This document shows, in pieces, positions 43,721 to 50,452 of a DNA stretch of 64,000 nt. Position numbers and translations under genes: made by a program. The DNA is taken from NCBI GenBank assembly GCA_947470805.1, contig CANIVU010000013.1:62001-126000 (forward strand). Reading direction: 5' to 3'. The notes beneath the pieces are model-generated. The model ran no database searches. It was given only the letters and a program-made list of their open reading frames with translations, and was not told the origin of the DNA. Each line of letters starts with the position of its first letter. Positions within the stretch are counted from its first letter, which is position 1. The stretch is from Acidobacteriota bacterium. Lineage in GTDB: Bacteria; Acidobacteriota; Terriglobia; Bryobacterales; Bryobacteraceae.

Positions 43721-44872
43721 ATGGCCGCCACGTCGCTGACAAACGAAGAAATCGGCCGGTATAGCCGGCACCTCATCATGCCCGAAGTGGGCGTGGAAGG
43801 GCAGCTGAAGCTCAAAAACGCCAAGGTTCTGCTGATCGGCACCGGCGGTCTCGGCGCCCCGGTGGCCATGTATCTGGCCGCCGCCGGCGTCGGCAAACTG
43901 GGCTTGGTCGACTTCGACACCGTCGACGTCTCCAACCTCCAGCGCCAGGTCATCCACGGCACCAAGGACGTCGGCAAGAAGAAGGTGGACTCCGCCGAAG
44001 AGTCGATGAAGGACATCAATCCTCTCATCGAAATCGTCAAGTACGAGGTGCCCCTCACCTCCGCCAACGCGCTCGAGATTCTTAAGGAATACGATATCGT
44101 CGCCGACGGCACCGACAACTTCCCCACCCGCTTCCTCGTCAACGACGCCTGCGTGCTCCTGGGCATCCCCAACGTCTACGCCAGCATCTTCCGCTTCGAA
44201 GGCCAGGCCACCGTTTTCTGCAAGGACGACGGCCCCTGCTACCGCTGCCTGTATCCCGAACCGCCACCCCCGGGCCTGGTTCCCAGCTGCGCCGAAGGCG
44301 GCGTGCTCGGCATTCTCCCCGGCGTCGTCGGCCTCATCCAGGCCACCGAAGTCATCAAGCTCATTCTTGGCGCCGGCCAGCCCCTGCAGGGTCGGCTTAT
44401 GCTCTACGACGCGCTGTCCATGAAGTTCCGCGAACTCAAAATCCGCCGGAATCCCGAATGCCAGGGCAAGTGCACCGTCATCAAAGAACTCATCGATTAC
44501 CAGCAGTTTTGCGGTGTTCCGCACGAGGAGGCTCCTTTGCCCGCACCCGTTTCGTCTACCGACATCACCCCCAAGGAAGTCAAACAGCTCATCGACGCCA
44601 ACGCCGATTTCACCTTGATCGACGTGCGCGAAGTGCATGAGTATCAGATCTGCAAAATCGACAAGGCCCAGCTCATCCCGCTCGGCGAACTGCCGCGCCG
44701 TCTGGCCGAACTCGATAAGGAAGCCGACATCGTCATCCATTGCAAAATGGGCGGACGCTCGGCCAAAGCCTGCGATCTGCTGCGCGCCAGCGGCTTCTCC
44801 AAGGTTCGGAACATGACCGGCGGCATTCTGGCATGGTCGGACACAGTCGACCCCTCCGTTCCCAAATACTAG
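43721..44872 (+). CDS. moeZ: MoeZ-like adenylyltransferase/sulfurtransferase (ThiF-MoeB domain plus rhodanese)
   Basis: A 383-residue enzyme. Residues 1-265 form a ThiF/MoeB domain with ATP loop GTGGLGAP (40-47), VADGTDNFPTRF, zinc-type cysteines Cys173/Cys176 (CYRC) and Cys247/Cys251, and Cys190 in SCAEGG. Residues 275-383 are a rhodanese with active Cys341 in IHCKMGGRS. Such fusions adenylate the C-terminus of a carrier and hand it sulfur, giving a thiocarboxylate. It starts five bases after the carrier. The C-terminal Cys pair is spaced CxxxC rather than CxxC, a small oddity. It may also serve MoaD for molybdopterin. Confidence 0.93.
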   Translation: MAATSLTNEEIGRYSRHLIMPEVGVEGQLKLKNAKVLLIGTGGLGAPVAMYLAAAGVGKLGLVDFDTVDVSNLQRQVIHGTKDVGKKKVDSAEESMKDINPLIEIVKYEVPLTSANALEILKEYDIVADGTDNFPTRFLVNDACVLLGIPNVYASIFRFEGQATVFCKDDGPCYRCLYPEPPPPGLVPSCAEGGVLGILPGVVGLIQATEVIKLILGAGQPLQGRLMLYDALSMKFRELKIRRNPECQGKCTVIKELIDYQQFCGVPHEEAPLPAPVSSTDITPKEVKQLIDANADFTLIDVREVHEYQICKIDKAQLIPLGELPRRLAELDKEADIVIHCKMGGRSAKACDLLRASGFSKVRNMTGGILAWSDTVDPSVPKY

Positions 44873-46272
44873 TCTTCGCCGCCGCGGCCCTCTATCTGGG
44901 CTGGGGCGTGGGCTCGCTGCCATTGGCATCGGGCTACACGGACCCGGTCCGGAAAGTCCGGCCGCAGGACGAAGCACTCTATAGCAGCATCTCCATCGGA
45001 ATGGCCGAGAGAGGCGAGTGGCTCACGCCCCGCTTCCTCGGCCGTTTAGCGTTGGTGAAGCCCATCGGCGCGTTCCTGCCAACGGCGCTCTCCGTCCGCG
45101 TTTTCGGCGACAATCTCTGGAGCCTCCGCCTCTTCGCCGTCCTCTGCGGCGCGGGCGCCGTCGCCGCGCTCTACCGCTGGCAAGGCCTATCGGCCGCGTT
45201 CCTCCTCGCCGCCAATCCGCTTTTCTTCTTCCTCTCCCGCCGCAACATGACCGACGTTCCGGTCCTCTGCGCCACGCTCCTCGCCCTGTACTGGTGGAAC
45301 CGCTCGGAGGGCCGCGCCGCCGCCGCGCTCGCCTGGGGCGTGCTCACCAAAAGCGTGGCCGGCCTCGCCCCGGCGCTGATTCTCTACAAGCACTGGCCCC
45401 GCATCGTCCTGATGGCCGCCGCACTGATAGCCCCCTGGCACATCTATCAAGCCATCCAAAACCCCGTCTGGTATTGGAACGAACACATCCTGGACGAGCA
45501 TCTCCAATGGGGCCTCCATACGCCCGAAAACGCCGCCGCCGAGTCCCACGCCATTTTCTACTCCACCCGCGCCTGGGCATGGGACCCGTTGCTCGCCACC
45601 CTCGCCCCGCTCGCCCTCCTCTTTTGCCTCTACCGCAAGCGCTACACCGAAGCCGCCTGGCTCGCCGTCAGCATCGCCGTCCTGTTCGCCTTCGGCTATC
45701 GCAACGCTACGTACCTGCTCCCCGTCTTCGCCGCCACCGCCGCCGCCGCCGGTCCCCGTATCCATTGGGCTCTCGCCGCCGGTGTCCTCGCCCTCCGCCT
45801 CGCCACCGCCGGCATCTCCCACGCCCCGCAGGACCCCGTCCCGCCCGCCGCCGCCCTCGCCGCCTACAAAGCCCTCGACCGCCACAACTGCCTCATGGTC
45901 GACGGCGTCCTCGACGAATTCGTCGCCACCACCATGCATCTCACCCGCGTCCAATACCTCCTCCCCGGCGATGCCCGCACCCTGGCCCCCACCAATATCG
46001 ACTTCCCTCGCCGCCGCATCATCGCCGACGCCCGCACCTACCACCGGGTATCTCTTGAACCGGAAGAATCAGTCCTCCTACTCCACGACGACAGCGATCT
46101 CCGCCACCTCATCGGCAACGCCCCGTGCGACTTCCTGCTCCCCGCGCACCGTCGCGGCCAACTCACCTTCCCCGGCCCGGAAGTCCTGGTCCAAAAGGAC
46201 GGTTGGATCGTCATCGCCCCCCAGCCGTTCGACTCCGGCATCGAATACTTCCGCACTCAGCCCGCGAAGTGA
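44833..46272 (+). CDS. Polytopic glycosyltransferase, GT39/GT83-like
   Basis: A 479-residue inner-membrane protein of the PMT/ArnT superfamily, which uses a lipid-linked sugar donor. The N-terminal signature is DEALYSSISIGMAERGEW (catalytic-type Asp-Glu), followed by LVKPIGAFLPTALSVRVFG and many hydrophobic helices to about residue 320, then a soluble C-terminal domain. The start at 44833 overlaps moeZ by 40 bases; the frame continues upstream but only as moeZ antiphase sequence. Its 3' end overlaps thiD by 16 bases, tail to tail. The acceptor (protein or lipid A) is unknown. Confidence 0.8.
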   Translation: MVGHSRPLRSQILVFAAAALYLGWGVGSLPLASGYTDPVRKVRPQDEALYSSISIGMAERGEWLTPRFLGRLALVKPIGAFLPTALSVRVFGDNLWSLRLFAVLCGAGAVAALYRWQGLSAAFLLAANPLFFFLSRRNMTDVPVLCATLLALYWWNRSEGRAAAALAWGVLTKSVAGLAPALILYKHWPRIVLMAAALIAPWHIYQAIQNPVWYWNEHILDEHLQWGLHTPENAAAESHAIFYSTRAWAWDPLLATLAPLALLFCLYRKRYTEAAWLAVSIAVLFAFGYRNATYLLPVFAATAAAAGPRIHWALAAGVLALRLATAGISHAPQDPVPPAAALAAYKALDRHNCLMVDGVLDEFVATTMHLTRVQYLLPGDARTLAPTNIDFPRRRIIADARTYHRVSLEPEESVLLLHDDSDLRHLIGNAPCDFLLPAHRRGQLTFPGPEVLVQKDGWIVIAPQPFDSGIEYFRTQPAK

Positions 46273-47027
46273 TTCACCGGCCCGTTCCCGCTCCCCAAAC
46301 CCGGATTGGAAACAATCGCCGCCGTAATAAACCCCTTCGCCAGCTCCACCGCCTCCCGCAACTCCACGCCCCGCGCCAGTAGCGCCGTGATCGCCGCCGA
46401 ATAGGTACACCCCGTCCCATGCGTGTGCGGCGTATCGGTTCGTTCGCTGTGGAACCAGTCCACCCCGGAAGCCGTCACCAGCACATCGCTCGCCCGCCCC
46501 GCCAAATGCCCGCCCTTCACCAGCACCGCCACCGGCCCCAGTTCCAACAGCCTCCGCCCCGCCTCCACCATCTGCCCTTCAGTATCGACAACCAACCCCG
46601 TCAACGCGGCCGCCTCATGCAAATTCGGCGTCACCAAATACGCCTGCGGAAACAAGGCAACCCGCAACGCCTCCGCCGCCTCGGCCGCAATCAGCGGCGC
46701 GCCGTGCTTGCTGATCATCACCGGGTCAACAACCAACCGCATCCCGCGCAACGCCGCGGCAACGGTCTCAATAATCGCCGCCGTCCCCAACGCCCCCGTC
46801 TTCACCGCCCCCGGCGGAATATCGGTCAGCACCGCCTCAATCTGCTCCCGGATCAACTCCGGCGACAGCAGTTCCACCCGGCTCACCGTCCGCGTATTCT
46901 GCACGGTAATCAGCGTGATCACGGCCTCGCCATACACGCGAAACTGGTGAAACGTCTTCAAATCGGCCTGAATCCCCGCGCCGCCGCTGGGATCAGAGCC
47001 AGCGACAGTGAGAGCCACAGGCATCAT
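46257..47027 (-). CDS. thiD: Hydroxymethylpyrimidine/phosphomethylpyrimidine kinase
   Basis: A 256-residue cytosolic kinase of thiamin synthesis that phosphorylates HMP and HMP-P. It begins MMPVALTVAGSDPSGGAGIQ, the ThiD signature, and has TGALGTAAIIETV, VVDPVMISKHG and the anion-hole segment DTPHTHGTGCTYSAAI with its GTGC catalytic loop. The start overlaps the stop of cassette gene C' by four bases (ATGA), so thiD is the last gene of a coupled row whose other members are secreted proteins. No TPP riboswitch is visible ahead of it. Confidence 0.95.
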   Translation of the reverse strand: MMPVALTVAGSDPSGGAGIQADLKTFHQFRVYGEAVITLITVQNTRTVSRVELLSPELIREQIEAVLTDIPPGAVKTGALGTAAIIETVAAALRGMRLVVDPVMISKHGAPLIAAEAAEALRVALFPQAYLVTPNLHEAAALTGLVVDTEGQMVEAGRRLLELGPVAVLVKGGHLAGRASDVLVTASGVDWFHSERTDTPHTHGTGCTYSAAITALLARGVELREAVELAKGFITAAIVSNPGLGSGNGPVNHFAG

Positions 47028-48349
47028 GGGAAACTTAAGCGCTGCAAATCGGTCCGGCCAACCTGGTTGGCGATCTCGATCAGCACCGAACCCACTATTG
47101 TCGCATCGCCCGTCACCGGAAACACCGCCCGCAACTTGAACACCCCGCCCAGATTGCTCTGCGCGAAGTACGTCCGAAACTGATCCGCCGGCGTCGTCGT
47201 GATCACCCCGCCCAACGGCGCCCCCGCCCGGTCAAAAAACCGGAAGTTCAGCGATCCCACTTCCCGCGTATTATCGAACCCCGTGATCTCGATCTCCAGG
47301 TTCGATCCATTCCGCCGCGCCACCGCCTCATCCACCACCACCGCCCCCCGGTCAAACCGATAGGTCCACGTCGTCACACCCGTCTCCGTGGTCGCGTCCA
47401 GCCGCAGCGTCCCCACCGTCGTCCCCGTCTGCAACACCGTCTCAATGGCGCCGTCAAAGGTAGCATCCCGGCTCCCAGCCGCCACGTCGAACTTCACCTC
47501 GCGCGTCCCGTTCGGAAACACAATCGCCGCGTCTTCCGTCGCGCCCGTGAACGTCGCCCGCAGCGTCCCGGACCCCGGCCCCAGCGCCGGCTGATCCAAC
47601 TGCAACCGGATCTTCAACTGCTGCCCGTTCCGCGGCAACACGTTCCCCAAAACAATCTGCGGCGGCGCCAGCTGCGGCCGGAACACAGAGGCAATAATGT
47701 TGAAGCGCCGCGGCCCGATGACCAGCAACCCGCTCGTATCCCCCTCCGCCCCCGCCGTGATCCGCACCGGAATCGGAACCGTCTCCCCCGGCCGAATCGT
47801 AACCGGCGCCGCCGGCGCATCCACCGCGAACCCGGCCCCGGTAATCGAAATCTCGTTCAACACAATCGGCGCCGCGTTCGGATTCCCCAAAGAAAACGCC
47901 ACCGTCAACGACTGGCCCACCGCCACATTCACCTGCAAACTCGAAGCCGTCAACTCCGTCGTCTGCCCTCCCAGCGTCAGGAACAACGATGGCCCCGGAA
48001 CCGCCGTCGCCCGCAACAGCGTGGTAAACGAATTCACCGTCAAACTGGCGCTGTAGGACCCCTCCCCCGTCGGCGCGAAACGAACCGAAAACTCGTACGC
48101 CTGCCCCGCCCCCAGCGTCACCGGCAGAAACGGTGTGCCCAACGAAAACCCCGCGCCATTCACCGCAACGGTCTGCAAGGCGACAGCCTCCGCCCCGGCG
48201 TTCACAGCCCGGAAACGAAACTCCGTCGAATCCCGCGCCGCCGCGTTCCCCAGGTTCACGCTCGGCCCCAACAGATCGCCCTGCGACGTATAAACCTGCA
48301 CCTGCGCCGCCAGCGGAAGAGCAAGCAGGAACGCAACAAGCAGTCTCAT
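47024..48349 (-). CDS. Cassette 2 gene C': secreted protein with choice-of-anchor/ASPM-like Ig domains and the conserved C-terminal module
   Basis: A 441-residue exported protein starting at 48349 (leader MRLLVAFLLALPLAAQ) in a 4-base ATGA overlap with gene B'. Residues 20-225 hold about two Ig-like domains of the ASPM/SPD-2/Hydin or choice-of-anchor D type (TEFRFRAVNAGAEAVALQTV; YEFSVRFAPTGEGSYSASL). From about 226 to the end is the module also found at the end of the giant protein: LPRNGQQLKIRLQLDQP...GTLRATF, then EITGFDNTREVGSLNFRFF and GGVFKLRAVFPVTGD. The N-terminal parts of the two C proteins are unrelated in detail, so only the module is shared. Confidence 0.75.
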   Translation of the reverse strand: MRLLVAFLLALPLAAQVQVYTSQGDLLGPSVNLGNAAARDSTEFRFRAVNAGAEAVALQTVAVNGAGFSLGTPFLPVTLGAGQAYEFSVRFAPTGEGSYSASLTVNSFTTLLRATAVPGPSLFLTLGGQTTELTASSLQVNVAVGQSLTVAFSLGNPNAAPIVLNEISITGAGFAVDAPAAPVTIRPGETVPIPVRITAGAEGDTSGLLVIGPRRFNIIASVFRPQLAPPQIVLGNVLPRNGQQLKIRLQLDQPALGPGSGTLRATFTGATEDAAIVFPNGTREVKFDVAAGSRDATFDGAIETVLQTGTTVGTLRLDATTETGVTTWTYRFDRGAVVVDEAVARRNGSNLEIEITGFDNTREVGSLNFRFFDRAGAPLGGVITTTPADQFRTYFAQSNLGGVFKLRAVFPVTGDATIVGSVLIEIANQVGRTDLQRLSFP

Positions 48350-48930
48350 TCGCGCCCCCGCCTCGGCAGCACAAACAACTCCACTCTCCCCGGCGTCAGG
48401 CGCAGCAGATGCGCCCGTCCGGCGATCACAACGTGCGCCCAATTGGAGGCCGCCGCCGTCATACTCTCAGGCTCCTGGAGACACTCCACCTCTTCCTCCG
48501 CCCCATCTTTTTGAAAAATGCGCAGCTTGCCGTCGCGCCACGTAATGACGCGGCCGGCAAGCTGCGCTAGAGGCTCATCGGAGGAATAAACGAACGTATC
48601 TCCAGCGAGACGCCACGTCTCGTTGGATTCGGGTAACACCGCTCGATCGCCGCGGAAAATCGCACGCGTCGCAGTGGTGGTGACGGTGGCCATCGCCCCG
48701 TCACGAATAGCACTCAGGCGGCCCGGCTCCAGCCGCCATTCAATCACGCCATCGTTGGAATACGCCAACAACGCCGGCCCCGGCATCCGCCGCCCGGCCA
48801 CAAAGTTACCAGCGGTTCCGTGCACCGGCGTCAGGAAACCCTCGGCGTCTAAGACCTGCGCCAACACCGGCGCCTCCAGAGCGCTCTGCGCCGGCAGAAG
48901 TAGCGAACAAAGCAGGATCAGTCGCTTCAT
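48346..48930 (-). CDS. Cassette 2 gene B': secreted protein of unknown fold
   Basis: A 194-residue exported protein with leader MKRLILLCSLLLPAQS. The mature N-terminus EAPVLAQVLDAEGFLTPVHG lines up with GGPVLGYVIDGEARMRPLFG of gene B at 31496-32332, and both end with an ESM/ESL...GR...FVLP/FLVVP block. It is shorter than its paralogue by about 80 residues. The body has beta-rich repeats (RLEPGRLSAIRDGAMATVTT, VITWRDGKLRIF). Overlaps of four bases with the genes on either side show translational coupling. No function can be assigned. Confidence 0.65.
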   Translation of the reverse strand: MKRLILLCSLLLPAQSALEAPVLAQVLDAEGFLTPVHGTAGNFVAGRRMPGPALLAYSNDGVIEWRLEPGRLSAIRDGAMATVTTTATRAIFRGDRAVLPESNETWRLAGDTFVYSSDEPLAQLAGRVITWRDGKLRIFQKDGAEEEVECLQEPESMTAAASNWAHVVIAGRAHLLRLTPGRVELFVLPRRGRE

Positions 48931-49637
48931 GGCTTACCCACCGTTATCGTCGGCCCGCCAATCGTCGCCGTCGGGATCACCACCGCCGGCGGCGCCACGA
49001 CAGTGGGCGGAGCCCCCGGAGACGTGCGCCCGCCTCGCGCAGCGGCCGCCACGCCGCCCGCCGCCGCCCCGCCAATCAGTGCGGCCAACAAGATCCATTT
49101 CGATCGCGACGGCGGCTCCACCCGCGCCGGGGGCCGCGTCGTCGCCTTCACCGGATCCGGGTTCGTTCTCCGCCCCGCCCCGCCCGCCGGTTCGGTCACA
49201 TACTGCGTCGATAATATCCCCGCCCGCGCCTCACCCTTGCTCGCGGTGATCCGCAACTGCACCGGCCCAGCCACCCGCGCCCACTGCACCCCGCGGATCG
49301 CCACACGCCCATCCGGCCCGGTCACCGCAATGTCGGTCCGCATGCCGTTCGCAAACGCGCCCGTCGGTCCCTCGTCAGGCAACCGTACCGATACCGACGC
49401 ACCCTCCACCGGCCGCCCCGCCTCATCGGCGATCGAAATCACAATCGGCTGGCTGGCTCGCGTCCCCGCCGTGTGAATGGACCCTTCCCCCTCCAACACG
49501 CGGATCCGCAAAATCGCGGGAGCGGGATCGGTTTGAGGGGGCCCTCCGTCCGCGGGTACCGGCGGAGCGGGGTAGGCGACTTGGACCGTTATGCCTACCG
49601 ATAGCAGGAAGGCAACGGCACGACGCCGCAAATGCAT
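48927..49637 (-). CDS. Cassette 2 gene A': Ig-like secreted protein with Gly-rich membrane segment and Pro/Thr tail
   Basis: A 236-residue exported protein (leader MHLRRRAVAFLLSVGITVQV). The Ig-like domain opens ILRIRVLEGEGSIHTAG and has PVEGASVSVRLPDEG and GAFANG, the same landmarks as gene A. A Pro/Arg linker leads to a membrane segment (KWILLAALIGGAAAGGVAAA) and a Pro/Thr/Val tail ending TATIGGPTITVGKP, like the TPSVGGPQ end of A. It starts three bases after the PP2C stop and overlaps B' by four bases. It is the first of the three cassette genes, as in cassette 1. Confidence 0.7.
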   Translation of the reverse strand: MHLRRRAVAFLLSVGITVQVAYPAPPVPADGGPPQTDPAPAILRIRVLEGEGSIHTAGTRASQPIVISIADEAGRPVEGASVSVRLPDEGPTGAFANGMRTDIAVTGPDGRVAIRGVQWARVAGPVQLRITASKGEARAGILSTQYVTEPAGGAGRRTNPDPVKATTRPPARVEPPSRSKWILLAALIGGAAAGGVAAAARGGRTSPGAPPTVVAPPAVVIPTATIGGPTITVGKP

Positions 49638-49640
49638 GAA

Positions 49641-50387
49641 CTACTGTGTCTGTTCGACCATCTCCGGTTGGTTAGCAACGACCCGCAAAAGCACGGCGGT
49701 AATGTTGTCCGGACCGCCAGCTCCGCGCGCACGCTCGATCAGCTTCTTACCCTTCACTTCCAGATTATCTTCGTTCGCGAATATTTCCGCAATGCCGTCG
49801 TCGCCGACAACACCGTGTAATCCGTCGCTGCAAAGTAAAAACTCCATCCCCTCGGATAGCTCCACCACGTAGGAGTTGATTCGCAACTGATCGCTCACCC
49901 CGATCGCCATCGTCAGCACATGCCGCATCGGGTGCGTCTTCAACTGCGCTTCTTCAATCCCCAGCTTCTTGCCCACTTCCTGCACCCAGGTCTGATCTTC
50001 CGTGATGATCAGCAACTGCCCCTGATGGTAGATGTAGGCGCGGCTGTCGCCAACGCTGGCAATATAGGCCTGCGACCCGGTGTCCAACACCGCCGTTAGC
50101 GTGGTGCCCATGCCTTCCAACTTCGTGTCCGCGCTCGCCGCGTTCAACACCCGCCGGTTGGCTTCTTCCAAGGCGTTGATCAGAATCTCGGGCGTCGTCA
50201 GATCGCTGGAACGCCAGACGACCTCGCCCACAGTCTCGGAGGCTAGCTGCGAGGCATGCTCCCCCGCCTGGGCTCCGCCCATTCCGTCCGCCACCAAAAA
50301 TAGACCGAGCGAGGGCGCGAGGAGATAGTAATCCTCGTTGTTGGGCCGCACGCAACCCGGGTCAGATAGACCGAATGCTTCCAGCAT
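49641..50387 (-). CDS. PP2C-family Ser/Thr protein phosphatase
   Basis: A 248-residue cytosolic metal-dependent phosphatase. The motifs are in order: RPNNEDYYLL, VADGMGGAQAGE (metal-binding Asp-Gly), GTTLTAV, SVGDSRAYIY, CSDGLHGVV and GPDNITAVLL. It likely dephosphorylates Ser/Thr-phosphorylated partners of the kinases that are abundant in this phylum. It sits three bases before cassette 2, so a phosphorylation switch may control or accompany that envelope system, though no kinase is in the operon. All metal ligands appear intact. Confidence 0.94.
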   Translation of the reverse strand: MLEAFGLSDPGCVRPNNEDYYLLAPSLGLFLVADGMGGAQAGEHASQLASETVGEVVWRSSDLTTPEILINALEEANRRVLNAASADTKLEGMGTTLTAVLDTGSQAYIASVGDSRAYIYHQGQLLIITEDQTWVQEVGKKLGIEEAQLKTHPMRHVLTMAIGVSDQLRINSYVVELSEGMEFLLCSDGLHGVVGDDGIAEIFANEDNLEVKGKKLIERARGAGGPDNITAVLLRVVANQPEMVEQTQ

Positions 50388-50452
50388 GAACTTTCCGATT
50401 ATACGTCAGGATGGGGTATCTCCCGGGCACAGTAGTCCGAAAACACACTGCC

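Noticed and set aside
47020-47060. TPP riboswitch ahead of thiD
   Set aside because: thiD starts inside the stop of the upstream gene; there is no leader in which an aptamer could fold.
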